The notes: generated from the letters alone by a model not told the origin. Counted from the stretch's first letter, positions 9,654 through 19,339 are shown. The stretch is DNA of 64,000 bases from an uncultured Porphyromonadaceae bacterium (GCA_900547825.1 URII01000002.1:1-64000); one strand, 5' to 3'. Numbers and translations: made by a program.

Positions 9654-10973
9654 TTATCCGATTTTCGAAGAAGATGCTTCCGACGGCTCAGAAGAGCCCC
9701 CGGTGCCCATGAGGTCCACGTCAAGCGATGCCGGTGTGTACAGTTCAAGGCCGAAATCAGGAGCCACTGAGGTGAAATGTTCGAGAACCTGACTTTTTAT
9801 AGCCTCGTAAAGGGTCCAGTCGGTGGTGTCGGTAAAACAATATATATTGAGCTGGGTGCCCTCCGACGAAGGATCCACAATCCGGGCAAGCATCTGCTGC
9901 TGCTGTGTGATGCGCGGATGGGCCTGAAGATAAAGCAGGATATATGCGCGGAAAAGGCCGAGATTGGTCTCCACCGTGCCGTTGACAACCGACAGCCCTG
10001 TTTCAAACATCAGGGAGCGTGGTGCCTCCGACACTTTCCCTGCCCATGAGGCAAGAGCCGGATAACGGGACATAAGACGCGCCCTGAGGTCATCCGAAAG
10101 AGGGATGACAGAATCGTTGCAAACAGTCAGGTTGTAGCTTATGCGCCGTGCGCCGAAATCTTTTATGCCGCTCCAGTTCTGGAACGAATGCTGTACGAGC
10201 ATATAAGGGGGACATGTCACCATAGTATTGTCGAAATTGCGCACCTTGACTGTGGTAAGCGAGATATCGTTGACAATTCCGTTGACCTCCGTGCCCGGGA
10301 CCACTATCCAGTCGCCCAGATGCACCATATCGTTCTGCGAAAGCTGTATGCCTGCCACGAACCCGAGAATACTGTCCTTGAATATCAGCATAAGGGCGGC
10401 TGCAAAGGCGCCGAGTCCGGTAAGAAGCGCCGCCGGCGATTTATCCACCAGCACCGACATGCCTATTATGGCGACAATGAGCCACACTATACCCTTGCAG
10501 GTGTTTGCAATCCCCTTCAAAGGCAGATTGCGTGTGTTTTCATGCACATCATAATGGCTCCACATGAATTCAATCACCGCCGAGAGACCTATGCCTATGG
10601 TAACAAGCAGATAGATGAACAGCAGTTTGTCGCATATGTCACGCAACAGAGTGCCCTGATTGAACGCGAAAGGCAACAGCGACATCATAACCAGAGGAGT
10701 GATGAAATGGCTGCAACGGGATATCAGACGCGACTGGAGAATCTCGTTGACAAGCCCCGTGTGGCTCAACCTTACGAATTTTCTCGAGCTCCACACTATT
10801 ATCACACGTATGGCCCAACCGAGGGTTATGGAAGCCGCCACGACAACAACCACGTACACTATCTCACGCAAAGTGTACATATGCTCCAAGCCTATGAACC
10901 TGAGCATCCGGTCAATAAGTGTCATCAGCCACACAGCTATGCTATGGGCCGGAATAACGTCAGTCAGTATCAT
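9654..10973 (-). CDS. MscS-family mechanosensitive channel (YbdG/MscM-like)
   Basis: Inner-membrane channel relieving osmotic pressure. About five membrane helices occur in the N-terminal half. The MscS pore/beta core contains AALMLIFKDSILGFVAGIQL and GDWIVVPG, followed by VNGIVNDISLTTVKVRNFDNT and the cytoplasmic alpha/beta cage domain. The large extra N-terminal membrane part and the 439-residue length fit the YbdG branch rather than small MscS. First gene of a probable pair with the DcaP-like porin. Confidence 0.9.
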   Translation of the reverse strand: MILTDVIPAHSIAVWLMTLIDRMLRFIGLEHMYTLREIVYVVVVVAASITLGWAIRVIIVWSSRKFVRLSHTGLVNEILQSRLISRCSHFITPLVMMSLLPFAFNQGTLLRDICDKLLFIYLLVTIGIGLSAVIEFMWSHYDVHENTRNLPLKGIANTCKGIVWLIVAIIGMSVLVDKSPAALLTGLGAFAAALMLIFKDSILGFVAGIQLSQNDMVHLGDWIVVPGTEVNGIVNDISLTTVKVRNFDNTMVTCPPYMLVQHSFQNWSGIKDFGARRISYNLTVCNDSVIPLSDDLRARLMSRYPALASWAGKVSEAPRSLMFETGLSVVNGTVETNLGLFRAYILLYLQAHPRITQQQQMLARIVDPSSEGTQLNIYCFTDTTDWTLYEAIKSQVLEHFTSVAPDFGLELYTPASLDVDLMGTGGSSEPSEASSSKIG

Positions 10974-11041
10974 AGTCTCTCATAATCTAAATAGTTAATA
11001 CATCCTTCGCTTCTTTTCAAACAAATGCCTGCCCGGAATAG

Positions 11042-11072
11042 TTGCATATATTCCGAGGGTTAATTATTTTTG
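11042..11072 (+). promoter_or_regulatory. Promoter (TTG-N20-TATTTTTG) immediately upstream of the 11078 gene
   Basis: A TTG at 11042-11044 and the -7 box TATTTTTG at 11065-11072 are separated by 20 bases, a good Bacteroidota promoter. The ATG at 11078 is only five bases past the -7 box, so the transcript would start at or next to the start codon. Confidence 0.6.
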
Positions 11073-11077
11073 CGTCC

Positions 11078-11569
11078 ATGATCCTTGTTTCTTCAATTTT
11101 ACTGTCACTGTTCACCAGCGTGGAGTTCTACGTATCTGCTGTAATAGCAGGGGCTTTCATCGTAGCCTTCATGGCCCTTCCTAAACATTCGGGACCGGCC
11201 AGAACCTTTCTTCTGCCGGGCAGCCTCTCACACACCGGGCTCACCGGCGAGCCTTCAGCCGAGATAACAATCGAGGTAGAGCCGGACATGACAGTGAAGA
11301 TAACACGCACCGGAATAGATGGGATTGATGATTCATCGGCCTTGTCGCTTGCCGTGACAGTGGCCGGACGCGACATAACCGCAGAAGAACGTGCCGCCCC
11401 ATCACGCGGACCTAAAGGATGGCCGGCAGATACAGCTGAATTCCGCATAGAAGGGCTGGCGCCACATGAACTATATCATTTCAAATACACCAGTGCCTCC
11501 ACCGATTCTTTCGCCGCGTCACCTCTACGGATAAGACCCGGTATAAAAATAGTGAAATCTCTCAAATAA
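11078..11569 (+). CDS. Small membrane protein of unknown function
   Basis: Not recognised. The ATG at 11078 is preferred over an in-frame TTG at 11042, because that TTG is better read as the -33 promoter element. The 163-residue product begins with two closely spaced hydrophobic helices (about 1-35) and continues as a soluble, Thr/Ala-rich domain of probable beta structure rich in ITIEVEP- and VKITRTG-type strands. No catalytic motif is seen. It stands alone between the divergent MscS gene and the response regulator. Confidence 0.65.
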   Translation: MILVSSILLSLFTSVEFYVSAVIAGAFIVAFMALPKHSGPARTFLLPGSLSHTGLTGEPSAEITIEVEPDMTVKITRTGIDGIDDSSALSLAVTVAGRDITAEERAAPSRGPKGWPADTAEFRIEGLAPHELYHFKYTSASTDSFAASPLRIRPGIKIVKSLK

Positions 11570-11643
11570 TCCAGGTATGAGACATACATATCAAAATACT
11601 GTTTCAATAAAGTTACAGATTAGAATCTAAAACTCTTTTTGAT

Positions 11644-11651
11644 TAAGTTTG
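11644..11651 (+). promoter_or_regulatory. -7 box (TAAGTTTG) of the response-regulator gene
   Basis: Matches TAnnTTTG and lies only seven bases before the ATG at 11659, so the transcript would start at about the start codon. No strong -33 box is seen. Confidence 0.5.
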
Positions 11652-11658
11652 CTGAGTA

Positions 11659-12405
11659 ATGATCAACGAACCATCCACAAACACGATCCTTTCAGGACTT
11701 AGAATTGCAGTAATCGATCCCGACGAGATGATACGCGGACTCTTCAAGTATAATCTTGAAGACGCCGGATTCAACGTAGACGTATATCCTGACGCCGATT
11801 CAGCACTTGCGGAGATTGAGAATGTGGATCTGATCATAAGCGAGGTAGTACTCGGCGACATAAACGGCCTGATGCTCGCCGGCCTGTTAAAGAGCAAACC
11901 CTCCACAGCCGGGATACCCATAATTCTGTGCTCTACACGCGACACAGAGGATGATATAATCCGCGGCCTTGACGCAGGAGCCGACGACTATATGGTAAAA
12001 CCGGTGTCTCTTCGGGAAATGGTGGCACGCACACGCTCCGTAATCAGGCGCCACAATATGCGCCCCTACCGAATGGCATCGAAAATCGAAATGCCTCAGA
12101 CCGCACAGGGAGAGGCCGAAGTGTTCAAGACAATGCACCTAAGCGACAGCGACAGAGTGGGATTCATCGACGGAAGGCGCATACCGCTCACACGCACGGA
12201 ATTCTCACTGCTCTATTTCCTGATGAAAAACAGAAACAAATTCTTTTCACCGGCTGAGCTTTACCGTGCAGTGTGGCAAAAGGACGAAACCGGCCCCTCG
12301 CGCGCGTTGGATGTGAGCATATCGCGCCTGCGCAAAAAGATAGGCCCCTATGCAGGCAACCTCGCTAACCGTTCAGGCGTAGGATATGGCTTCATCGAAA
12401 ACTAA
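11659..12405 (+). CDS. OmpR-type response regulator with Glu in place of the phosphoacceptor Asp
   Basis: DNA-binding regulator with an N-terminal receiver (about 14-130) and a C-terminal winged helix (about 155-248, with LTRTEFSLLYFLMKN and the VSISRLRKKIG recognition region). The acidic pocket (IDPDE), the switch Ser92 and Lys114 (MVKPVS) are present. At the phosphorylation position the sequence reads IISEVVLGDING, so residue 62 is Glu, not Asp. Glu can mimic phospho-Asp, so the protein may be constitutively active or respond to something else. No histidine kinase lies beside it. It overlaps rnhB by 20 bases, so the two are co-transcribed. Confidence 0.88.
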   Translation: MINEPSTNTILSGLRIAVIDPDEMIRGLFKYNLEDAGFNVDVYPDADSALAEIENVDLIISEVVLGDINGLMLAGLLKSKPSTAGIPIILCSTRDTEDDIIRGLDAGADDYMVKPVSLREMVARTRSVIRRHNMRPYRMASKIEMPQTAQGEAEVFKTMHLSDSDRVGFIDGRRIPLTRTEFSLLYFLMKNRNKFFSPAELYRAVWQKDETGPSRALDVSISRLRKKIGPYAGNLANRSGVGYGFIEN

Positions 12406-13018
12406 AGCGCATGAGCCGCTGCCTGCGGCATTGACGGCCGGTGTCAACGAAGCCGGATGCGACGAAGCCGGCCGCGGATGTCTTGCCGGGCCTGTTGTGG
12501 CTGCGGCCGTCATACTCCCCGATGATTTCTCCCACCCATTGCTCAACGATTCGAAACAGCTCACCGAACGGCAGCGCGACACGTTGCGTCCCATTATCGA
12601 GGCAGAGGCGGTGGCCTGGGCCATAGCCGCGGTTGACGCAGCCGAGATAGACCGGATAAACATTCTCAACGCCTCAATACTTGCCATGCACAGGGCCTTG
12701 GACCAGCTTGCCGTACACCCCGGCGCCATAGCCGTGGACGGCAACCGATTCAAGCCATGGCGTTCGGTGCCCTACACCACTGTGGTAAAAGGGGACGGAC
12801 GCTATGCCGATATAGCCGCCGCATCCGTACTGGCAAAAACAGAGCGCGATGCCATAATGCTTGCAATGCATGAACGATATCCCCGCTATGGCTGGGACTC
12901 GAACAAAGGCTACCCGACACCTGCCCACCGCAACGCCATACGCCTTTACGGCCCTACTCCCCTCCACCGGATGAGTTTCACACTTCTGCCACCCCAACAG
13001 CTTACCCTTGAATTATGA
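12386..13018 (+). CDS. rnhB: Ribonuclease HII
   Basis: Cleaves RNA in RNA/DNA hybrids and removes single ribonucleotides from DNA. The catalytic region CDEAGRGCLAGPV carries the Asp-Glu pair (usual form DEAGRGPLAGPV). NDSKQLT, AVDGNRF, KGDGRYADIAAASVLAKTER and the C-terminal YPRYGWDSNKGY with its Asp are all present. The length of 210 residues is normal. It overlaps the upstream regulator by 20 bases and the next gene by 4. Confidence 0.95.
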   Translation: MASSKTKAHEPLPAALTAGVNEAGCDEAGRGCLAGPVVAAAVILPDDFSHPLLNDSKQLTERQRDTLRPIIEAEAVAWAIAAVDAAEIDRINILNASILAMHRALDQLAVHPGAIAVDGNRFKPWRSVPYTTVVKGDGRYADIAAASVLAKTERDAIMLAMHERYPRYGWDSNKGYPTPAHRNAIRLYGPTPLHRMSFTLLPPQQLTLEL

Positions 13019-13581
13019 AAGCGATAGCAGTCACAAGCCATAAAGGTTCCGGGCCATCCGTATCAGCTCCCGAAATACTGTTATTTCCTGATTCATCCCT
13101 TACAGTGGCCCGTCAGCCATTGTTCCTGCCTGACTTTGCCGAAACATGGATAGCCCATGTGGGTATCGCCGTACGTATAAGCCGATTGGGAAAGACCATC
13201 GCGTCACGGTTTGCCTCACGCTATTACGACGCGGTGACAGTGGCCCTGCGTGCAGTGCCCTGCGGTGTAGACGCAGGCAAAGCCCTCTATACATCCTTCG
13301 ACGGCGCCCTTACGCTCGGAGCTTGGATTCCCGCTGAGGAAATAGACCGGGACAAGCCCATTATGGACGCAGCATTCACCCCAGCCGCGCTAAGTTTCAA
13401 TGCGGAAACGGTGCAATGCCGGGTAGCGGAAGCCATCGAAGCCGCAAGCGCATATTGCACTCTCAAAAGCGGCGATGTGATAATTCCCGGCTGGGCTTCC
13501 GTAGAGTCCCCGCTGGAGCAACGCACCACCGTCACCGCCTCTTTAGCCGGACACGAGTGTCTCAAACTGAAAATAAGATAA
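13015..13581 (+). CDS. Fumarylacetoacetate-hydrolase-like protein (divergent)
   Basis: Short (188 residues) alpha/beta protein resembling the FAH family in its ISRLGKTIASRFASRYYDAVTV and LTLGAWIP segments and in the C-terminal LKSGDVIIPG region. The Glu-x-Glu metal-binding motif of active FAH hydrolases is not apparent, so catalytic activity is doubtful. It overlaps rnhB by 4 bases (ATGA), showing translational coupling. Related short proteins follow rnhB in other Bacteroidales as far as I recall. Function unknown. Confidence 0.6.
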   Translation: MKAIAVTSHKGSGPSVSAPEILLFPDSSLTVARQPLFLPDFAETWIAHVGIAVRISRLGKTIASRFASRYYDAVTVALRAVPCGVDAGKALYTSFDGALTLGAWIPAEEIDRDKPIMDAAFTPAALSFNAETVQCRVAEAIEAASAYCTLKSGDVIIPGWASVESPLEQRTTVTASLAGHECLKLKIR

Positions 13582-13665
13582 AAAAATCCACCTCATCCGG
13601 CAGGGTAACCAACGTAACACCAAGTGTTTTATAGGCTTTTAACACATTATTGACAGGGAAATAAG

Positions 13666-13673
13666 TAACTTTG
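13666..13673 (+). promoter_or_regulatory. -7 box (TAACTTTG) of porU
   Basis: Matches TAnnTTTG; the transcript would start near 13679, 67 bases before the ATG at 13746. The same octamer is used in the SRP RNA promoter at 42211-42218. Confidence 0.6.
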
Positions 13674-13745
13674 CAATGGCAAATTGTATATTCTGCCATA
13701 ATTCACACTCATATCCGAAACAAATAAAATCACCATACCTTGCAA

Positions 13746-16700
13746 ATGAAATTCACAGCAACGCTAAGGGCTTCGGCCGCCATGCTGTTTTCGGCCTTTT
13801 CGCTGTTGACGGCCACCGCATTGCCTACATCGCATTTTGCGACCTCATCAAAACTCTCCGGCGGACGATGGGTAAAAATACGCATAACCGAACCAGGCAT
13901 GCAGCAGATCACCTACGACCAACTCAGGCAGTGGGGGTTCTCCGACCCATCGAAAGTATATGTATTCGGATTCAGCACCATAAACTTAGCCTCAAATAAT
14001 TTCACCGACGACCTGCCCGATGATCTGCCGGCAGTGAAGATACACCGTGTGCCCGGCGAGAAAATAGTGTTCTACTCCGAAGGATCGCGGCGCATTGCAA
14101 TATCATCGAAAGGGATAACGGCCACATCATCGGCTTATTCCGACAACACCTATCTCTTTGTAACCGACGCTGTGGAAAATCCCGATTGGGCGCCTCCGGT
14201 AATAGGCGTGAACACAAGCAACAGCCGCTACAAACTCACTTCGCACAATGCATTCGAATACCACGAGGAGGATCTTACAAACCTGTCGCATGGAGGCTCT
14301 ATATATTTAGGCGAATCATTTCTTGACAAGCCGCTGGAGCTTAAATTCACACTCACGGATTATCTGACCTCAACATCACCGAGATTTTTCTACCGCTATG
14401 CCACAGGTCTCGCATCATCCGTATCCACCATCACAGTAAAACCAGCACCTGGAGGAGACATCACAACATCATCCATATCACCTACTTCGGTTTCATTCGG
14501 CGGGGTAAACCGGCATTATTACCTTTCCGGCACCGGATCAATGTCGTTCGGGCTCCCCAAAGGAAATCCCACAGCCGAGGCATCAGTAACACTTGCCCTT
14601 CCCTCGGGGATCAATCCATCGTCGGCAAATCTTGACTGGGCCGGCATAACTTATTCACGGCTCAACGACATGGGTGGGCGTCCGCAGATGCGTTTCGATT
14701 TCCTCAAAGTCCAGCAGTCGCAGAATTTCACTGTAGCCGGCGCCTCAGCGTCCTCCAAAGTGTGGTATATCACGCCTGACGGAAATGTGTACAATCACAT
14801 GACCCATTGGAACAAATCAACCCAAATGCTCCTTGCATCCTTCATCAGCATCAAGAGTCAGGAACCCACATTCATCGTATTCGACCCGTCGAAAGAGTTG
14901 AATCCAGTGGAATTTGCCGGTGAGGTATCCAATCAGGACATTCACTCCATGGCGGTGCCCGACATGGTGATAATAGCCCCGACGGCATACATCACACAGG
15001 CCGAAGAACTGGCTGCAGTGCACCGCGAGCATTCCGGCCTCGAGGTGGCGGTGCTTGACCAGCAGGCTATATTCAATGAATTTTCATCCGGCACACCGTC
15101 GGCAATGGCCTACAGGCTTGCACTCAAGATGTTCTACGACCGCGATCCGCAGAAACTTAAATACCTGCTGCTTTTCGGCACAGGCACATGGGACAACCGG
15201 CACATAGTATTCTCCGACCGCGACTATCTGCTTACATACCAGACCGAAAAATACGATTATGCAAGCCGTGAAACAATGGCTTATTGCTCCGACGACTATT
15301 TCGGATATCTCGACGACAGCTTTGATGGAGACAACATACCCGCAACCAAACTGAATCTCGGAGTGGGGCGCCTCCCGGTAAGCAATATCACTGAAGCATC
15401 GGCAATAGTGGAAAAAATCCGCGAATACATCACAAATCCACCTCTGTCAGGCAGTTATAACCGAGCCATGATCACAAGCGATGACGGTGATGCAAACTCC
15501 CACCTGCTCCAAGCCGAAGAGTCAGCCAAACTAATCACCGAATTGGCGCCATATTCCACAGTGACCAAACTCTATAATGCGTTGTATCCGTTTAATGCGG
15601 CCGGCGATGCAGAGGAGCTGCGCAACGCCACCAAACTGAATTTCGCCATAGGCCAGAACTACTGGGTATATTCGGGCCATGCCAATCCATCGCACCTTAT
15701 GAGCGGGGAATGCCTTTGGGAAAACAGGCTCGTTGAGACTACCTCATATGAGGTCCCCCCCATAGTAATGCTCTCTACATGCGAAACCTACGGTTTCGAC
15801 CGCCTTGAGGACTGCATAACCGAACGTATGATAAAACGAAAGGGGGGTGGAGCTATAGGAGTTGTAGCATCGGGCCGCACAGTATATCAGACCCACAATC
15901 AGGCTATGAGCCTTGCCATGACCCGTGCACTGTATAGCGCACCCGCAGGCTCACGCATGGGCGACGTTTACCGCAATGCGAAAAATGAGATTGCCGACAA
16001 CGAATCATTAGCCGTAAACATCAACTCAATGTCGTATAATCTCGCCGGTGATCCTGCCATACCTATATTTATCCCTTCCCGTACTGTCAACACTGTGGCA
16101 GTGGATGACAATGCCATTGCCACAACCGATGGGCTCACCACAGTGCATCCGCTCGTCCCGTTCAATCTCAGCGGCACCATAACCGATACGGACGGAAACA
16201 CTGACACGGACTTCAACGGGCAGATGACCATCACGTTCCATGACGGTATCAAAAACGTAATGTCAAGCCTCAAAGGAGATCCGGGACAGACCTCGCAGCG
16301 GGTGGAAATTGACGAGACTCCGATCGCATCCGTAGTGGTGCCTGTAATGGCAGGCCGCTGGGAGGCGGTAATGACTGTGCCCGAAGGTTTGGTCAACGAC
16401 ACTATCAACCGGATAAACTATTACGCTTACACAGATGACCACTCTACCTTTGCATCCGGATATTTCAAAGGACTCAGCCTCACTCCCTATGATCCTTCAT
16501 TAGTGGAGAATCCGGATGTCACCCCTCCGGTAATAACGGAATGTTATCTCGACGATCCGTCATTCGCCAATGGCGACGAGACAGGATCCACCACTACCCT
16601 GTATGCCTCCATAGCCTCCGATGCAAGCGGCCTGAACTGTTCGTCAGCCTCAATAGGCCACGGTGCACGCCTGAAACTCGACAACGCCCGAAGTTTTCCG

Positions 16701-17147
16701 GAATTCCGCACATCACTGAAACCTGCCGCCGATGGCTCCTACTCCATCTCACAGCAACTTTCAGGCCTTACCGACGGACACCATACAGTGACCCTCACCG
16801 TCGACGACAATGCGGGAAACCAGACCTCGCGCACACTCAATTTCTTAGTACGCAACCGTTCGGGACTTTCGGAAATGAACGTGGAGGAAGCTCCGGCACG
16901 CACACAGGCCACATTCACACTCACGGATGAGACAGCAACAGAGTACGACAATATATCGCTGATTGTGCGTGATGCACTTGGCAACACCGTGTTCCGTGCC
17001 GACAACGTCACCCTCCCCTACTCGTGGAACCTGAAAGGCAACGACGGATCACGTGTAGCCGACGGCCACTACAACGCATTCCTGCTGACACGCAACGGCC
17101 GACTTTACGGTCACACACCCGCAGTGGAATTCATAGTAGTGAAATAA
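13746..17147 (+). CDS. porU: Type IX secretion system sortase PorU (C25 cysteine peptidase)
   Basis: Outer-membrane-associated sortase that removes the C-terminal signal of T9SS cargo and links cargo to lipopolysaccharide. The ATG at 13746 is taken instead of an in-frame TTG at 13740. A signal peptide (about 1-28) is followed by an N-terminal beta domain and the gingipain-like C25 domain, with His645 (VYSGHANPSH) and Cys679 (MLSTCETYGFD) as the catalytic pair, then Ig-like repeats and a FlgD-like C-terminal domain (WNLKGNDGSRVADGHYNAF). The 1134-residue length fits. Likely substrates in this window are the proteins at 34828, 42397 and 51588. The next gene starts 13 bases later. Confidence 0.93.
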   Translation: MKFTATLRASAAMLFSAFSLLTATALPTSHFATSSKLSGGRWVKIRITEPGMQQITYDQLRQWGFSDPSKVYVFGFSTINLASNNFTDDLPDDLPAVKIHRVPGEKIVFYSEGSRRIAISSKGITATSSAYSDNTYLFVTDAVENPDWAPPVIGVNTSNSRYKLTSHNAFEYHEEDLTNLSHGGSIYLGESFLDKPLELKFTLTDYLTSTSPRFFYRYATGLASSVSTITVKPAPGGDITTSSISPTSVSFGGVNRHYYLSGTGSMSFGLPKGNPTAEASVTLALPSGINPSSANLDWAGITYSRLNDMGGRPQMRFDFLKVQQSQNFTVAGASASSKVWYITPDGNVYNHMTHWNKSTQMLLASFISIKSQEPTFIVFDPSKELNPVEFAGEVSNQDIHSMAVPDMVIIAPTAYITQAEELAAVHREHSGLEVAVLDQQAIFNEFSSGTPSAMAYRLALKMFYDRDPQKLKYLLLFGTGTWDNRHIVFSDRDYLLTYQTEKYDYASRETMAYCSDDYFGYLDDSFDGDNIPATKLNLGVGRLPVSNITEASAIVEKIREYITNPPLSGSYNRAMITSDDGDANSHLLQAEESAKLITELAPYSTVTKLYNALYPFNAAGDAEELRNATKLNFAIGQNYWVYSGHANPSHLMSGECLWENRLVETTSYEVPPIVMLSTCETYGFDRLEDCITERMIKRKGGGAIGVVASGRTVYQTHNQAMSLAMTRALYSAPAGSRMGDVYRNAKNEIADNESLAVNINSMSYNLAGDPAIPIFIPSRTVNTVAVDDNAIATTDGLTTVHPLVPFNLSGTITDTDGNTDTDFNGQMTITFHDGIKNVMSSLKGDPGQTSQRVEIDETPIASVVVPVMAGRWEAVMTVPEGLVNDTINRINYYAYTDDHSTFASGYFKGLSLTPYDPSLVENPDVTPPVITECYLDDPSFANGDETGSTTTLYASIASDASGLNCSSASIGHGARLKLDNARSFPEFRTSLKPAADGSYSISQQLSGLTDGHHTVTLTVDDNAGNQTSRTLNFLVRNRSGLSEMNVEEAPARTQATFTLTDETATEYDNISLIVRDALGNTVFRADNVTLPYSWNLKGNDGSRVADGHYNAFLLTRNGRLYGHTPAVEFIVVK

Positions 17148-17160
17148 ACGGGCCTACGCC

Positions 17161-17916
17161 ATGGAAGCTACCACCCTCACACAACTACACCGCGCGCTCC
17201 GGCAGGGGCGCGTGGTTGTTTGTGAAGGTGCCGCCTCCACCATCCTCGGTCCTGACCCCGAACCCCAGTCGCTGACGGAACTCCACCGACGTTATGTCAT
17301 GGCCGGGGCACGGATGCTCACAGCATGCACATTTGCAGTAGCTGATCCGGCACATATACTCCACACTGTGCAGGCGGCACGCACCGTAGTGCAGGATACT
17401 GACGGATGCATTGTGACAGCTCTTGCCGGTGGCCTGCGTGGAGCCGACGCAGTGGCACAGCTCCGCACTTTAGCTGCATCGGGCGCGGATGCGATATTAT
17501 ATGAAACCGTATATGACTGCAATCTGGCCGATGAGATACTGTCGGAAGCAGCCATAGAAATACCGCTCATGCTTTCGGCAACATTCACCGACTCACTGAC
17601 CCTTCCCTCTGGCGAAAGTGCCGCCGATTTCGCCGCATTGGCAAAACGGCATAAAGCCATTGCGGCCGGGGCCAACTGCGGCGACTCTATGGACGCCACC
17701 CTCCGCGGAGCTGAAATGCTGCGCGGAGCCGTCCCAATGCTTATAGTGCGTCCGTCGGCAGGCATACCCGACAGCCACGGCCGCTATCCTCTCGACCCTC
17801 AGCAATGGGCCGACGCCTTAAGCACGCTACGCGGCGTAATTGCCGGAGGATGCTGCGGCACCACTCCTGAGCATATAGCCGCCTTTGTCCGAACTCTGAA
17901 CCGCAAGACTTCATGA
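17161..17916 (+). CDS. Homocysteine S-methyltransferase family protein
   Basis: TIM-barrel methyltransferase related to the N-terminal domain of MetH and to betaine- or S-methylmethionine-homocysteine methyltransferases, making methionine from homocysteine. The three zinc-binding cysteines are visible in GANC and in the C-terminal GGCCGTTPEH. The usual N-terminal DGAMGT is altered to CEGAAST, and the protein is shorter (251 residues) than the usual 300 or so, so the substrate may differ. It starts 13 bases after porU and overlaps recF by 4 bases. Confidence 0.85.
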   Translation: MEATTLTQLHRALRQGRVVVCEGAASTILGPDPEPQSLTELHRRYVMAGARMLTACTFAVADPAHILHTVQAARTVVQDTDGCIVTALAGGLRGADAVAQLRTLAASGADAILYETVYDCNLADEILSEAAIEIPLMLSATFTDSLTLPSGESAADFAALAKRHKAIAAGANCGDSMDATLRGAEMLRGAVPMLIVRPSAGIPDSHGRYPLDPQQWADALSTLRGVIAGGCCGTTPEHIAAFVRTLNRKTS

Positions 17917-19046
17917 CCATGCACTTAGACTCGCTGACACTTCACGACTTCAAGAACATACCCCAAGCACGGCTCGACCTGTCGCCGCGCATAAACGGCT
18001 TCATCGGCATGAACGGAATGGGTAAGAGCAATCTGCTCGATGCAGTGTACACCCTGTCGTTCACCAAAAGTTTCACGGGGGTCAACGATGCGCTTCTCGT
18101 GAGGCGCGGCGCCGAATTTGCCATGCTCAAGGCCATGTACACACGTCGCGGCAATCCTGAGGAGGTTACCCTCGGCATAACACCCGGACGGCGCAAGAGC
18201 CTGCGCCGCAAAGGGAAGGAATACAAACGCATGTCGGAGCATATAGGTCTCTTCCCCCTGGTAATGGTATCGCCGAGAGATATCGACCTGATACGCGACA
18301 GTGGCGAGGAACGGCGCCGCTGGACCGACATGGTCATATCGCAGGGCGATCCACGCTACCTTGAGGCCCTGAGCCGCTATGCCCGCGCACTGGAACAACG
18401 CAACCGGCTGCTGCGCGACGGAGCCGTTGACCATACGCTCTATGAAGTGATAGAAGCGTCGATGAGCATGGCCGCGGACTTCATAACCCGCGCGAGGGCC
18501 GCTTTCATCGACGAACTTACCCCGATATTCGCCCGCATCTACGCGGCCATAACAGAAGGCACCGAAAGTCCGGCGCTTGCTTACGAATCGCAGATGCATA
18601 GCCGCAACGCCACCCTTGAGGCGCTCTTCGACGGCGCACGGCGGCATGACGAGGCGGTGCGCCATACATCCGTGGGCCCGCACCGCGACGACATAGCCAT
18701 GACTCTCGACGGAATGCCCGTGCGCCGCACAGCATCGGAGGGACAGTGCAAAACCTTCACCATAGCCCTGCGCATAGCCCAGTTCGAGTTTCTGCGCAAA
18801 GCCACATCGCTTATGCCGATGCTGCTGCTTGACGATATTTTCGACAAACTTGACGCACACCGCGTGGAGGCCATCATGAAACTTGTGTCAGGCCCCGGAT
18901 TCGGCCAGATATTCATCACCGACACCAACCGGACTCATCTTGACGAGATAATGGCTCATTCGGCGGGCGATTACCGGCTGTGGAATGTGGCACAAGGCGA
19001 ATTTTCACCCGTAAACCGCGATTGCAATGAAACGGAGCGAAGCTAA
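17913..19046 (+). CDS. recF: DNA replication and repair protein RecF
   Basis: SMC-like ATPase that loads RecA at single-strand gaps with RecO and RecR. The Walker A motif GMNGMGKSN (about 32-40), the signature region near RTASEGQCKTFTIAL and Walker B MLLLDDIFDKLD are intact. The 377-residue length is normal. The start ATG overlaps the upstream stop by 4 bases; a second ATG two codons later is possible. The DciA-like gene overlaps its end by 20 bases, a classic RecF/DUF721 pairing. Confidence 0.95.
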   Translation: MTMHLDSLTLHDFKNIPQARLDLSPRINGFIGMNGMGKSNLLDAVYTLSFTKSFTGVNDALLVRRGAEFAMLKAMYTRRGNPEEVTLGITPGRRKSLRRKGKEYKRMSEHIGLFPLVMVSPRDIDLIRDSGEERRRWTDMVISQGDPRYLEALSRYARALEQRNRLLRDGAVDHTLYEVIEASMSMAADFITRARAAFIDELTPIFARIYAAITEGTESPALAYESQMHSRNATLEALFDGARRHDEAVRHTSVGPHRDDIAMTLDGMPVRRTASEGQCKTFTIALRIAQFEFLRKATSLMPMLLLDDIFDKLDAHRVEAIMKLVSGPGFGQIFITDTNRTHLDEIMAHSAGDYRLWNVAQGEFSPVNRDCNETERS

Positions 19047-19317
19047 ATCTTTTGCCGAGATATTCGATGGCGCACTCGAAACCGCCGGGCTCACCGACAC
19101 TTACCGCGAGCAGAAAGCCTCATTCCTGTGGCCGGAGATAGTGGGCCCGGAGATCAACCGCCACACCTCAAGGCGCTATGTGGAGCATGGCGAACTGCAT
19201 GTCTACATCACCTCAGCCGTGCTCAAAAACGAACTTTCATTTCTTAAATCCCGCATCATCGCCCTTATAAACGAAGCGGCGGGAGCGGAAACAATACACC
19301 GTATAGTAATCCACTGA
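19027..19317 (+). CDS. DUF721 / DciA-like protein
   Basis: Small (96 residues) KH-like protein of the DUF721 family, with the conserved WPEIVGPEINRHTSRRYVEHGELHVYI-type centre and KNELSFLKSRIIALIN helix. DciA of this family helps load the replicative helicase in bacteria that lack DnaC. It overlaps recF by 20 bases, as in many genomes. The helicase-loader role here is inference from the family. Confidence 0.85.
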   Translation: MKRSEAKSFAEIFDGALETAGLTDTYREQKASFLWPEIVGPEINRHTSRRYVEHGELHVYITSAVLKNELSFLKSRIIALINEAAGAETIHRIVIH

Positions 19318-19339
19318 ATAATCGACAAACTATTCTGCT

